NCBI GenBank assembly: GCA_947627045.1 | Contig: CANQUM010000007.1 | Location: forward strand, 17,830 to 81,829 | DNA from: an uncultured Clostridia bacterium | Lineage (GTDB): Bacteria; Bacillota; Clostridia; Oscillospirales; Ruminococcaceae | Length of the DNA: 64,000 nucleotides | Direction: 5' to 3' | Part shown: positions 1 to 9,138 of the stretch, piece after piece | How the letters are laid out: the number at the start of each line of letters is the position of its first letter | How positions within the stretch are numbered: the first letter of the stretch is position 1 | The notes under the pieces: generated by a model | Seen by the model: the letters and a program-made list of their open reading frames with translations, nothing else | Told to the model about the DNA's origin: nothing | The model's database searches: none | Translations under genes and position numbers: made by a program

Positions 1-1
1 G

Positions 2-1297
2 CTCTATCCGAAGCGCGCCGAGTTGTGGGACGGCCTTGCGGCGCAGTATCCGGAGCATGAGATCTGCTTCGTGGCGACCAAGGGCGGCGACATCCTTATG
101 GACGCCGACAACGGCGGAGAGCTTCCGCGCCCGCAGAACGTGCAGTACGTGCTCACCGAGGTAACGGACAGCGCGGATCAGATCGTCGATATCATCGCTG
201 CCCAGAAGCCTGACGTGGTCATGGGGATTTCGACCGGCAACTATCCGATTGACTGGAACTTCATCAATGACGCGGTGATTGCCGAGAAGCTTCGCGAGAA
301 GGGAATTCGCACGATCGCACACCCCGTATCCACGGCTATGGCGTTCTACGACAAGTGGCGTTCGTCCATGGCACTGCGCTACTACGGCTTTAAGGTCGCA
401 AAGAGCATCTTTGTTCACAACGACCAGTTCTGGGCAGAGCAGGTCATCGGGAACATTAAGTGCAACATTTACAAGGAGTACATTTTATACAGAGTGAGCC
501 AGTTCAACTACCCGGTCATCATCAAGGAAACGGTCAGCGCCGGCTCGATTGGGATTCAGACCGCGGACACTTTCGAGGAGGCCGCTGCTATTCTGACCTC
601 CGAGAACAACAAGTCTGACGTGATCGTGGAAGAGCTCATCAAGGGCGAGGATTTCAGCGCGGAGGTTTACGGGGCGGACGGCGTGTACCATGTCTCCTAC
701 CCGATTCGCCTGTACATGGGCGACTCCACCCCGTTCGCGGGCGCGACAGACTCCTTCCAGAGCGTGAAGTTCGGCCCGATCACATCGGAAAAGTACCATG
801 TGAAGGAGCTGCGTGAGACGCTGCTCAAGATGGCGAAGGATTATCAGTTCGGCGGTGGAGCCAACCTCGACCTGATGTTCAAGGACGGCGAGTGGTACGT
901 CATTGAGGTGAACCCGAGGTTCTCCGGTCTGACGAACACGGTGGCCGGGATTATGGACAGGAACCCGCTGATTACCTACGCAGAGGGTATTTTCGGCGGC
1001 CCGAAGGAAGATTTTTCGGATCCGGCGAACCTCAAGTACGTGCTCAACTTCAAGATTCGCAAGATCGACGAGGAGATGTTCAAAAAGATCAGCGAGCGCA
1101 AGAGCGTGAAGCATATGTACTTAAGCGTGTCACAGTACGGCGAGAAGCTCTCGGAGTACTTTGAGGTAGTCATCGGAGGCTTCGCTACGGGCGAGGAGCT
1201 CCTTGCAGAGCTCAAGAGCATAGCCGAGGAGTTCCCGGACGCCGTGTCTGAGAACACGATAAAGAATACGGCTTATCTGGTGGAGCAGTGCAAATAA
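2..1297 (+). CDS. ATP-grasp ligase, 5' truncated by window edge
   Basis: The reading frame is open from base 2 (L-Y-P-K-R-A-E-L-W-D), so the TTG at 23 is probably internal and the true start lies outside the window. The N-terminal third is a Rossmann-like pre-ATP-grasp region. A nucleotide-binding strand with lysine (YPVIIKE) followed by the small-residue loop SAGSIG comes next, and the metal-binding C-terminal motif GANLDLMF...WYVIEVNPRFSG is intact. Family knowledge: such enzymes make an acyl-phosphate from a carboxylate and join it to an amine or other nucleophile, as in carbamoyl-phosphate synthase or PurK/PurT relatives. The substrate cannot be read from sequence. It ends 21 bp before the second ATP-grasp gene in the same operon. 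Class confidence is high; specific function is unknown. Confidence 0.85.
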   Translation, partial: LYPKRAELWDGLAAQYPEHEICFVATKGGDILMDADNGGELPRPQNVQYVLTEVTDSADQIVDIIAAQKPDVVMGISTGNYPIDWNFINDAVIAEKLREKGIRTIAHPVSTAMAFYDKWRSSMALRYYGFKVAKSIFVHNDQFWAEQVIGNIKCNIYKEYILYRVSQFNYPVIIKETVSAGSIGIQTADTFEEAAAILTSENNKSDVIVEELIKGEDFSAEVYGADGVYHVSYPIRLYMGDSTPFAGATDSFQSVKFGPITSEKYHVKELRETLLKMAKDYQFGGGANLDLMFKDGEWYVIEVNPRFSGLTNTVAGIMDRNPLITYAEGIFGGPKEDFSDPANLKYVLNFKIRKIDEEMFKKISERKSVKHMYLSVSQYGEKLSEYFEVVIGGFATGEELLAELKSIAEEFPDAVSENTIKNTAYLVEQCK

Positions 1298-1318
1298 GGT
1301 TTGAAGGAGGTTTTTGCT

Positions 1319-2245
1319 ATGCGTGATTTTAAACAGCCATGGATGCTGTGTGCGAACGTGGACGATCTGGTCGAAAAGTACGGGATCGAGATGCTCAAGA
1401 TGGACACCCCGGTCTTCAAGGTGCGCGGAAAGGACGGCAAGGAATATGTTCACAAGATGGACGCACCAATCTTTAAGAGGGTCATCCTCGAATATCTGGA
1501 TCTCAGCATCGATCCGGGCAATCAGCTCAGGGCGCACTATCTGGGTGAGGAAGTGAAGCTGCCGGAGTACTTCCTTCCGGCAATCTCGAATACGGACGCG
1601 CTCGTGGCCGAGCATCTTCTGATCCAGGCGGGGTGCAAGTGCATCCTGAATCTGGAGGAGTTCGCCGCCGCGCGCAGCAAGATCATCACCTACGGCCGCC
1701 TTGCTGCGAACGGGGTTCGCGTGCCGCGCACGATTGTGATCTTCAAGCACAGCGACAGGGATTCGATTGAGAAGGAAATGGGCTTCCCGTTTGTCATCAA
1801 GCCGGACAATGGGTACGGCGGCGTTGGTGTGGAGTTGATCCATTCGCGGGAGGAGCTTGACGCATATCTGGATCATCAGGATCCTGGCGTATCCTATATG
1901 GCGCAGGAGTACATCAGTACCTCCTTCGGACGCGACCTGCGCGTCGTCATGCTGAAGGGCAAGTACTTCTATTCCGCTACGAGGAATTCCAACAATACCG
2001 AGGAGTTCCGCTCGAACGTCCATCAGGGCGGCTCGATTACGGAGTGTCCCATCGACGACAAGGTGCTCGCGCTTTGCGAGAAGGTCGCGGGACTGTTCGA
2101 CCTGCCGCTTCTGGGACTCGACCTGCTCTTTGGGGACGGCGAGTACGTCGTCGTCGAGGTAAACGCGATGCCGGGTCTCGACAATGAGCGCACGGCGCAG
2201 GTTCACCAGATACTTCTGGACGATTTTATGAAAAAGAATCAATAA
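1319..2245 (+). CDS. D-Ala-D-Ala-ligase/RimK-like ATP-grasp ligase
   Basis: 308 residues from the ATG at 1319, chosen because AAGGAGG lies 8 bp upstream; an upstream TTG in frame lacks a ribosome site. The protein has a lysine strand (FPFVIKPDNG), a glycine-rich loop (GYGGVGVE), a basic cluster (FGRDLRVVM) and the metal site LGLDLLFGDGEYVVVEVNAMPGLDN. These match the ATP-grasp fold of peptide or amino-acid ligases such as D-Ala-D-Ala ligase and RimK/LysX. It is shorter than, and clearly different from, the first ATP-grasp protein. The two may therefore make two successive amide bonds. The gene sits 18 bp before the GH3-family gene. Substrates are unknown. Confidence 0.85.
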   Translation: MRDFKQPWMLCANVDDLVEKYGIEMLKMDTPVFKVRGKDGKEYVHKMDAPIFKRVILEYLDLSIDPGNQLRAHYLGEEVKLPEYFLPAISNTDALVAEHLLIQAGCKCILNLEEFAAARSKIITYGRLAANGVRVPRTIVIFKHSDRDSIEKEMGFPFVIKPDNGYGGVGVELIHSREELDAYLDHQDPGVSYMAQEYISTSFGRDLRVVMLKGKYFYSATRNSNNTEEFRSNVHQGGSITECPIDDKVLALCEKVAGLFDLPLLGLDLLFGDGEYVVVEVNAMPGLDNERTAQVHQILLDDFMKKNQ

Positions 2246-2263
2246 AGGCAGAGGGGGAGACAA

Positions 2264-3970
2264 ATGCTCCAGAAACGAAACATTCCCAAAGACATTGATC
2301 CGAAGGATCCTTTGTATACGGCGTACCAGGTGTTCAACGAGACAGTGGACATGTGTATGGACGCGCGTCGTTACAGCCACGAGCTGCTGATGCAGCTCGT
2401 GCGCGACAATGAGGAGACCGAGTTTGGGAAGAAATACGGCTTCAAAGAGATCCGTTCGGTGGAAGATTACAAGAAGCGTGTACCGTTTTCCTCGTACGAC
2501 GACTACGCCGTGGCGATTGAGCGGATGGTGAAGGGGGAGAAGAACCTCATCACCGCTTATCCCGTCGTGCACTACGCACTGACGTCCGGAAGCGTGGACA
2601 ATCCCAAGAACATTCCGGTGAGCAGCCGTACGATGGAGGCGTATATGAAATACGCATCCAACCTTTCCAGCTGCATCTACGATTTTGCCATACGCGAGAG
2701 GAAGGGACGTTCCCCGAAGCAGGGCAAGCAGTTCCTCACTGCGGTCGTCAAGACTGACTACACGCCGGACGGGACGCTGCGCGGTCCGATCTCATCGGCG
2801 ATCTACCTGCAGAACAAAGCGTTTATGCACTATATTCTGCCTTGGCCGGTGGAAGTGATGTACCCGGAGGGGCACTCGCTGAACCAGAAATACCTGCGCG
2901 CGTTTTACGCCTTGAAGGAGAGGGGCATCACGCGCATGGTCGCGCCGTTTATGACGGCTCTGGTGGACAGCATGTACTACATAGAGATCAACTGGCGCTC
3001 GCTTGTCGGCGACATCGAGGCCGGGAAACTGGACGACGACGTCGATATGGACGAGGAACTCCGGGAAAGATTCAACGCACAGCTTGCACCGGATCCCGAG
3101 CGGGCCGCCGAGCTGAGGGCGATCTTTGAGCAGGGCTTTGAGGAGCCTGTGATTCCGAAGATCTGGCCGGACTGCGACTTTATCGCATCGATTGGCGGCG
3201 GCGGATTTGCCGCATACACCAAGAAAATGAAACGCTATTCCGGGGATATCCCTATGTACTTTAACTGTTATGGGGCGTCCGAGGGTCCAATCGCGACGAT
3301 CATGGACTTCGAGTCCTTCGAGAACACGCTGATTCCGGCAAACGGCTTCTTCGAGTTCATTCCGGTGGAGGAGGACGGCAGCGATCCCACGAGGACACTC
3401 GGCCTCGACGAGCTGGAGGTCGGACACGAGTACGAGATTATCGTCACTAACCTCACGGGCTTCTACCGCTACCGCATCGGCGACGTGATAGAGGTGGCCG
3501 GCTATGACGGTCAGTCCCCGCGGCTTCTGTTCAAGTACCGCAAGAACCAGATGATCAGCATCGCCGGAGAGAAGACGAACGAGGCGGGCGTCGCCTGGGT
3601 TGTGCACGAGTTTGAGAAGGAGACCGGGGAGTCGATTACGGACTTCAGCATCTACGCGGACACGGACGACCTTCCGGGGCGCTACGTGCTGTTTTTGGAA
3701 CCTGAGCGACATCTGCCGCTCGAGGAGTATGAGCGGTACCGGACCATCTGCGACGAAAAGATGGGAATTGCGAACCCGTCCTACGGCTCAAAGGTGAAGG
3801 AAAAGCTGCTGCTGTCTCTGAAGCTGAACTTCCTACAGCAGGAGACCTACTATCTCTATCGCGATATGATGGTGATGAGGGGTATTTCCGAGAACCAGAT
3901 CAAGCCGGTGCGGGTGATTGACACGCCGCGGAAGGAAAAATTCTTCTTCGGTCTGATCGACAAGGAATAG
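2264..3970 (+). CDS. GH3-family acyl-adenylate/amide synthetase
   Basis: 568 residues, start ATG 2264 behind GGGGGAGA. It has the three ANL-superfamily adenylation motifs in GH3 form: a phosphate loop ALTSGSVDNPK near residue 105, the YGASEG motif (FNCYGASEGPIA), and YRYRIGDVIEV before the C-terminal subdomain. Plant GH3 enzymes adenylate a carboxylate (auxin, jasmonate) and join it to an amino acid. Bacterial members are mostly uncharacterised and several occur in natural-product loci. Placed directly behind two ATP-grasp ligases, it probably activates one building block of an amide-linked small molecule. Length fits the family. The product is inferred, not shown. Confidence 0.85.
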   Translation: MLQKRNIPKDIDPKDPLYTAYQVFNETVDMCMDARRYSHELLMQLVRDNEETEFGKKYGFKEIRSVEDYKKRVPFSSYDDYAVAIERMVKGEKNLITAYPVVHYALTSGSVDNPKNIPVSSRTMEAYMKYASNLSSCIYDFAIRERKGRSPKQGKQFLTAVVKTDYTPDGTLRGPISSAIYLQNKAFMHYILPWPVEVMYPEGHSLNQKYLRAFYALKERGITRMVAPFMTALVDSMYYIEINWRSLVGDIEAGKLDDDVDMDEELRERFNAQLAPDPERAAELRAIFEQGFEEPVIPKIWPDCDFIASIGGGGFAAYTKKMKRYSGDIPMYFNCYGASEGPIATIMDFESFENTLIPANGFFEFIPVEEDGSDPTRTLGLDELEVGHEYEIIVTNLTGFYRYRIGDVIEVAGYDGQSPRLLFKYRKNQMISIAGEKTNEAGVAWVVHEFEKETGESITDFSIYADTDDLPGRYVLFLEPERHLPLEEYERYRTICDEKMGIANPSYGSKVKEKLLLSLKLNFLQQETYYLYRDMMVMRGISENQIKPVRVIDTPRKEKFFFGLIDKE

Positions 3971-4065
3971 CTGCCGAATGTTAATATTTGGCGGCAAAAA
4001 GCGGATATTCTGTGATAAAATTAAATAGGAAAAAAGTAATTGAATTTTGAGTCCTTATCGTGTGA

Positions 4066-4197
4066 ATGGGGAGCGGACACCTGTACCCTGGAGGACGGGA
4101 GTTGTCTGCTGCTCTCCGTGCGGCACAGCGCTGGGATCCGCGCACCTACGGCAACTATGTGTTCGACCGGTTGTCCCGGCGGAAAGGATTACAATAA
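4066..4197 (+). pseudogene. short coding remnant
   Basis: A 43-codon frame from the ATG at 4066 ends in a protein-like basic tail (RWDPRTYGNYVFDRLSRRKGLQ-like composition). There is no convincing ribosome site and no family was recognised. It lies in the roughly 500-bp gap between the GH3 gene and the STAS gene, together with the small hydrophobic frame at 4216, which suggests decayed mobile DNA. Confidence 0.25.
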
Positions 4198-4215
4198 AAA
4201 GTAAGAAGACCCGTC

Positions 4216-4323
4216 ATGGTGACCTATCTGCAGCTGGAGTTTTTTATCCTGATCTTTTCGATGCTGCTCTTTGTTACCGTGACGTTCTACTGTGACAAGA
4301 TCACCGGAAGCCATTATATTTAG
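4216..4323 (+). CDS. possible 35-residue holin-like membrane peptide
   Basis: An ATG at 4216 opens a 35-codon frame starting M-V-T-Y-L-Q-L-E and running through one strongly hydrophobic helix (about residues 8-25) to a polar tail. The layout (short N-terminus with VTY, single helix, charged end) is like small type I holin-like toxins found in clostridial genomes. No clear ribosome site or antisense promoter was identified, so it may be a chance frame. Confidence 0.3.
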   Translation: MVTYLQLEFFILIFSMLLFVTVTFYCDKITGSHYI

Positions 4324-4489
4324 AGACGCTCGTGCAGCTGCGGAGCTTTCTGATGCTGGTCATTCTGGTGGATCAGGTCGTTTGACTGAACATACTGGAG
4401 TAAATGAGCCGTGCCGAACGGCGGCGGACGCGTGTCAAAGCGCACGGTTTATCAAATAAAAGCAAAAACAAAAAATGGAGGATACTGCT

Positions 4490-4786
4490 ATGACAATCAA
4501 CAAAAAACAAGAGGGAACTACACTTGAGATTGCGGTCGAGGGACGTCTCGACACGACGACCGCGCCCCAGCTCGAGGCGGAGCTGAAGCACAGCATCGAC
4601 GGTATCACGGCCCTGACGATGGATTTCGCGAATCTGGAGTACATCTCATCCGCAGGACTGCGCGTGCTGCTGTCCGTACAGAAGGTGATGAACAAGCAGG
4701 GCAGCATGGTGGTTCGCCATGTCAACGAGATGATCAGCGAGATCTTTGAGGTAACCGGCTTCGTCGATATCCTGACGATTGAGTAA
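4490..4786 (+). CDS. STAS-domain anti-sigma factor antagonist (RsbV/SpoIIAA-like)
   Basis: 98 residues from ATG 4490; the ATG at 4475 is rejected because it forms part of the GGAGG ribosome site for 4490. It is a single STAS domain with the conserved phosphorylation segment YISSAGLRVLL. Ser54 aligns with the serine that RsbW/SpoIIAB-type kinases phosphorylate. Known role: the dephosphorylated antagonist binds the kinase/anti-sigma factor and frees its target, while phosphorylation turns it off. A PP2C phosphatase lies 44 bp downstream and an RsbW-like kinase at 10949, so all three parts of a partner-switch module are present. No sigma factor is visible in the window, so the target is unknown. 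Confidence 0.9.
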   Translation: MTINKKQEGTTLEIAVEGRLDTTTAPQLEAELKHSIDGITALTMDFANLEYISSAGLRVLLSVQKVMNKQGSMVVRHVNEMISEIFEVTGFVDILTIE

Positions 4787-4830
4787 AAGCATTTATTTAA
4801 AGAAATGGCACAGAGAAAGGAATGAACCGC

Positions 4831-6990
4831 ATGAATGATGCTAACAAACCGATGGTACCGCTGGAAAAAAAGGTGTTCCGGGCGATACTTCGACTTTTGC
4901 TGGTTACATTGCTGGTGGTGGGAGCCGTGATCGTTTTCCAGCTTCTTCAGCTGCGAAGAGGCATGATCACCGCGAACGTGGAGACCGGGCAGGAGGTGGA
5001 ATCGATTTCCTCACAGGCGATGGAAGAGATGATGGAGGAAAATCTCCTGCGCCTGACTGCGGAAAAAGCATCGGCGGCGGATAAGGTATTCTCGGATCTG
5101 GGTCAGACGGTCTCTATTCTAGCGAAGAACGCGGAGTATCTGTATGAGAACGACGCGAAGATCGATGGGGTCGAGGTTCATCTGCCCGACCGGAAGAACG
5201 GAGACGCATTGGATGTGTACGTTACTTACTCGGATAAGGCGGATCAGTCTTCCAAAAAGTTTCAGACCGAGCAGGAGCTGCTCGGCAATCTGCAGTGGGA
5301 TCTTCTGGCGGTTACCTCGGAGCATGAGGAAGTCAATTCAGACTATTTCGCTGCCGAATCCGGCTTCATGCTCCAGGCGGACAATGTTTATCAGGAACAG
5401 TTTGACGATGAGGGAAACCTGCTCACGTTTGAGGCGAAGGAGCGTCCATGGTATCAGGGAGCGGTCGAAGCGAACGGGCTCTATTTTACGGAACCTACAC
5501 ATGACGCGTCCACCGGGGATTTCGCCGTCATGTGCAGCATTCCGGTCTATGACCGTAAGGAGCTGAAGGGCGTCGCAGGGGCAGGCATGTATCTGACCAG
5601 CCTGAAGGAAACTGTGTCGGAGGCCGTGATCGGAGAATCCGGCTCCGCCTGCCTGCTGGACGGGAACGGAAACGTCATCTTTTCCACCAGAAACTCCGGG
5701 GAACTCTCGGCCGGCGCTGAGGACCTGGCGAACGCCCTCGATACGACTAAGGGGGATCTGAAGCAGTTCCTCATCGAAGCGGTCGGCGGCACGCAGGCGG
5801 TCTCGCTGACTGCGGTCGACGGAGAGAATGCGTACGTATCCTGCTCGCCGCTCGGCACGGTGGGATGGACGCTGATCTCGGTGCTGCCGGAGGATATCGT
5901 AACCGCGCCGACCCAGAGTTTGACAGGTGCGCTGGCGACGAAGAACGATGAGATGCTGCAGCAGTCCGACCGGAGGTTTCTGACTGCGTTTATCACACTG
6001 CTGGTGGCGGTGGTAGTTCTGATGCTGGTTGCGAACCTGGTATCCAAGAGGCTGTCCTCGCGGCTTACACAGCCGATCGTGGCGCTCACCGACAAAGTGA
6101 GGGAGATCGAGGGAGACAATCTGTCTTTTACCTGGGATCAGCATACGAATGATGAGATCGATGTGCTGGCGAATTCCTTCGGCACCATGACGAAGCGCAT
6201 CGAGCAGTACATTGCAGATATCACGGCAATCACGGCGGAGAAGGAGCGCATCGGTGCGGAGCTTTCCGTGGCGACGCAGATCCAAGCGGATATGCTGCCC
6301 TGTATCTTCCCGGCATTTCCGGAGCGCGAGGATTTCGATATCTACGCTTCCATGTGTCCGGCCAAGGAGGTGGGAGGAGACTTCTATGACTTCTTCCTTA
6401 TGGATGACGATCATCTTGTGATGGTGATGGCGGACGTGTCGGGCAAGGGAGTTCCGGCCGCGCTGTTCATGGTTATCTCTAAGACGATCATCAATAACCA
6501 GGCGCAGTTCTCGGATTCACCGAAGCAGATCCTGGAGACGGCAAACAATCTGCTGCAGGAGAACAATGCGGAGGATATGTTCGTGACGGTCTGGCTGGGT
6601 ATCCTGGAGATATCAACCGGCAAGCTCAAGGCGGTGAACGCTGGACATGAGTATCCGGTGATCCGCGGGACAGACGGGAAGTTTGAGATTCTGAAAGATA
6701 AGCACGGCATGGTACTCGGGACGATTCCGGGTTTGAAATACAGAGAATACGATGCCGAGATTGAGGAGGGCGGCTGCCTGTTCCTGTACACGGACGGTGT
6801 GGCGGAGGCGACCGACGCGAAGAACGAGTTGTACGGCACCGAGCGGATGCTGGAGGCTTTGAACCGCGATCCGTTGGCGAATCCGCAGCAGCTGCTCGTC
6901 AACGTGAGGGCGGACATTGACGCGTTTGTGGGCGACGCGCCGCAGTTTGACGATATCACGATGATGGCGATGGAGAGAAAAAAACAGTGA
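4831..6990 (+). CDS. Membrane Cache-HAMP-PP2C (SpoIIE-type) serine phosphatase
   Basis: 719 residues from ATG 4831 (AAAGGA at 4815-4820 has normal spacing to it; the ATG at 4822 is too close). Order: N-terminal membrane helix (about residues 20-42), a large extracytoplasmic region of about 330 residues with Cache features, a second helix (about 390-412), HAMP linker, then the PP2C/SpoIIE catalytic domain. The catalytic domain has AKEVGGDFYDFF, MADVSGKGVPAALFM, YTDGVAEATD and FDDITMMAM, which supply the metal-binding aspartates. The architecture is that of RsbU/RsbP-type phosphatases that dephosphorylate a STAS antagonist after sensing an outside ligand. Its STAS partner is just upstream. The stop overlaps the next start (GTGA), indicating translational coupling. 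Confidence 0.92.
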   Translation: MNDANKPMVPLEKKVFRAILRLLLVTLLVVGAVIVFQLLQLRRGMITANVETGQEVESISSQAMEEMMEENLLRLTAEKASAADKVFSDLGQTVSILAKNAEYLYENDAKIDGVEVHLPDRKNGDALDVYVTYSDKADQSSKKFQTEQELLGNLQWDLLAVTSEHEEVNSDYFAAESGFMLQADNVYQEQFDDEGNLLTFEAKERPWYQGAVEANGLYFTEPTHDASTGDFAVMCSIPVYDRKELKGVAGAGMYLTSLKETVSEAVIGESGSACLLDGNGNVIFSTRNSGELSAGAEDLANALDTTKGDLKQFLIEAVGGTQAVSLTAVDGENAYVSCSPLGTVGWTLISVLPEDIVTAPTQSLTGALATKNDEMLQQSDRRFLTAFITLLVAVVVLMLVANLVSKRLSSRLTQPIVALTDKVREIEGDNLSFTWDQHTNDEIDVLANSFGTMTKRIEQYIADITAITAEKERIGAELSVATQIQADMLPCIFPAFPEREDFDIYASMCPAKEVGGDFYDFFLMDDDHLVMVMADVSGKGVPAALFMVISKTIINNQAQFSDSPKQILETANNLLQENNAEDMFVTVWLGILEISTGKLKAVNAGHEYPVIRGTDGKFEILKDKHGMVLGTIPGLKYREYDAEIEEGGCLFLYTDGVAEATDAKNELYGTERMLEALNRDPLANPQQLLVNVRADIDAFVGDAPQFDDITMMAMERKKQ

Positions 6991-8159
6991 GAGTATTATT
7001 ACATACCAGGGGTCTTGTCGCGCTCGCGGCGGCCGCCCTTCTAGCCGTGGGCACGCTCACGAACTGCAAAGCGGCGAATGAACCGGAGCGCGTGGCGCGG
7101 AATGATGTGAAGATCGGCTGCATCATCGCGGAGGAGTACGGAAGCTTTTCCGAGCAGCTCTCGGCGGCGACGGAGAGCTTAAGCCGGCAGGGACTCATAG
7201 GGGAATACGATCCTCCTGCGGGCGTACGCCCGGCACAGGATGTATGGGACGACATCTGCGAGGTGCAGCAGATCGAGAACGCCGAGTTTGTGAGAGAGAG
7301 CTTCTACAACACGGATCAGATGGAAGAAAGTGAGATGGAGGACGTCTTTTTCCACGAGAGCGACGTCGACCTTATGCTGGTCTTCGGGACGGCGGCGGGC
7401 GTATGGCTCACCGAGAACGCCTCGAAGCTTTCGTTTGAATATATGGTCTTTGCGAGCGCCGACCCGATTTCGGGTGGAATCGTGAAGAGCGAGACGGAGC
7501 GCTTCAACGACATCTCGTTTGCCCATGTGGATCCGGGGCGGCTCGGCAGACAGACCGAGCTGGCCTACGAGATCATGCCGTTTGACTCGATCGGAGTGGT
7601 CTATGAGGATTCCGATGCTGCCTACAGCTATTCGGGAATTGCCCAGCTCGAAGCCCTGAGTGAAAAGAACGGGTTTGAGATTCACAGGCTGCATGTTGAT
7701 GAGCCAAGCAAGGACAACAATTACACCCGCTATTACAATGAGCTGAAGGCTGCGTACCACGAGTTGCTCCCAGACATTGACGTTCTGTATATCACAACGG
7801 GAATGATCGAGGACAATATGTTGCCGTGGCTGCTTGAAGAGGTGCACGAAGCAGGGATCATCACGGTGGCGGAGACCGCGGAGAGCCAGGTGGAATACGG
7901 GGCACTGATGCACATTACGATGTCGGACGCGTCGGAGGAGGGAGGCTTCCTCGCGCAAACGCTGATAGACTACCTGGACGGTACCCCAATCGACGAGCTG
8001 GATCAGGTATTTCTGATCACGCCGCATATTTCCCTGAATCTGGAAACAATAGAAAAAGTAGGGGCGAAGATCCCGATGAGCATATACCTGATCGCAGACA
8101 AGATCTACGGACAGGAGACAGACGCGGCGACCGGGACGGAAACGGGAAATGAATCGTAA
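6987..8159 (+). CDS. Substrate-binding lipoprotein (ABC_sub_bind-like)
   Basis: 390 residues starting with GTG 6987, overlapping the phosphatase stop by 4 bp. A signal sequence with a hydrophobic core (LVALAAAALLAVGTL) ends in T-N-C; this is an imperfect lipobox, so lipidation is likely but not certain. The mature part has the two-lobe periplasmic-binding layout. The second-lobe pattern (SIGVVYED, IDVLYITTGM, AGIITVAE, then LNLETIEKVGAKIP near the end) resembles the ABC_sub_bind/TrpX family. No permease or ATPase gene is adjacent. Between a Cache phosphatase and a sensor-like membrane protein it more likely presents a ligand to a receptor than feeds a transporter; that role is inferred. Confidence 0.75.
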   Translation: MRVLLHTRGLVALAAAALLAVGTLTNCKAANEPERVARNDVKIGCIIAEEYGSFSEQLSAATESLSRQGLIGEYDPPAGVRPAQDVWDDICEVQQIENAEFVRESFYNTDQMEESEMEDVFFHESDVDLMLVFGTAAGVWLTENASKLSFEYMVFASADPISGGIVKSETERFNDISFAHVDPGRLGRQTELAYEIMPFDSIGVVYEDSDAAYSYSGIAQLEALSEKNGFEIHRLHVDEPSKDNNYTRYYNELKAAYHELLPDIDVLYITTGMIEDNMLPWLLEEVHEAGIITVAETAESQVEYGALMHITMSDASEEGGFLAQTLIDYLDGTPIDELDQVFLITPHISLNLETIEKVGAKIPMSIYLIADKIYGQETDAATGTETGNES

Positions 8160-8175
8160 GATTGGAAGAGGAAAC

Positions 8176-9138
8176 ATGCACAACAAACAACGACTCATGA
8201 TAGAACTTCTGGCGCTGCTGCTGACGGTGATCACGCTGGTTCTGGGCGGGCTGATGTATTTCAGCAACCTCAAGAATACCAGGCAGAATCTTATCGGAGT
8301 GGAGCTGGCGGATTTTATCTACAATACCGATTACAGTATGAAATTTGGCAAGAGGATTGAGACGTTCTACGGGATGCAGGAAGACCTGCTTGAGCTGCGT
8401 GACTCGTTCGACGACGTGGATGAGCTGCACATTCTCTCTGTGAGGAACCGGCTGCTGTTTTCCACGGAACCGGCGATGCTGACGGAACGCGCGTATTCCA
8501 TGCCAGCGGGGAACAATATGAGCGACGGGAATCATCTCTACTGTATGTACGCGGTGGGCGACGACGCGCGCATCCTGACGGTCAGCAAGATTTCAGACAT
8601 ACATCGGGAGATGGGTAGCTATCTTCTGAAGCTCGTGGGAATCGCGGCGGTCGGTCTTGTCCTTGTGCTGCTGTTGATACATCTGGTCTGGAGGCTGCTC
8701 CTGGAGGGGAAGAGTGCGTACCGTATCGCGGCGGTCGTGCCCCTGATCTGGATCGCGGCATTCAGCGTGATGACAGGTGTGGACGCATACCGCGATTACG
8801 CCGGGAGTTCCCGGGAACTCTGCGAGTCCATCGGGGAATCGGTGCAGGCGGACATCGCGAATGTGGAGGCACTCGGCGTCGCGCGGGAGGACTTTTACGA
8901 GGTGGAGGCTTATCTGCAGCGCTACACGGATCTAATACCGGAGGTGGAGGAGCTGTCCATCGGGGAGGACGACGAGATATCCTACAAGATGTCGGCGGAT
9001 TACCTCCGCAAGATGGCGCTGGACTATGTCCTGCAGGCGGTGCTGCTTCTGACCTTTTCGATTTTGATCTTGGCGGAGTATCAGTTATTTGTTACAAATA
9101 CGGGAACACTAACGGAGGGGCAAAATGGAACAGACTGA
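8176..9138 (+). CDS. Membrane protein with two extracytoplasmic sensor-like loops
   Basis: 320 residues from ATG 8176, chosen for GGAAGAGGA upstream; an ATG at 8149 overlapping the previous gene is possible. There are four membrane helices (near residues 7-28, 150-172, 182-200 and 285-308). They enclose two extracytoplasmic stretches, of about 115 and about 80 residues, which look like small Cache-type sensor domains. No kinase, cyclase or receptor output domain is present. It overlaps the MFS gene by 14 bp, so the two are made together. It may pair with the lipoprotein or the phosphatase as an accessory sensor. No family was recognised. Confidence 0.6.
   Translation: MHNKQRLMIELLALLLTVITLVLGGLMYFSNLKNTRQNLIGVELADFIYNTDYSMKFGKRIETFYGMQEDLLELRDSFDDVDELHILSVRNRLLFSTEPAMLTERAYSMPAGNNMSDGNHLYCMYAVGDDARILTVSKISDIHREMGSYLLKLVGIAAVGLVLVLLLIHLVWRLLLEGKSAYRIAAVVPLIWIAAFSVMTGVDAYRDYAGSSRELCESIGESVQADIANVEALGVAREDFYEVEAYLQRYTDLIPEVEELSIGEDDEISYKMSADYLRKMALDYVLQAVLLLTFSILILAEYQLFVTNTGTLTEGQNGTD

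Noticed and set aside
1130..2572. 480-codon minus-strand frame
   Set aside because: Antisense shadow of the ATP-grasp and GH3 genes in GC-rich DNA; composition is not protein-like and no ribosome site is present.
5338..6414. 358-codon minus-strand frame
   Set aside because: Antisense to the PP2C phosphatase whose domains are certain; arginine/histidine-rich shadow composition.
7179..8273. 364-codon minus-strand frame
   Set aside because: Antisense to the lipoprotein gene; no motif or start signal.
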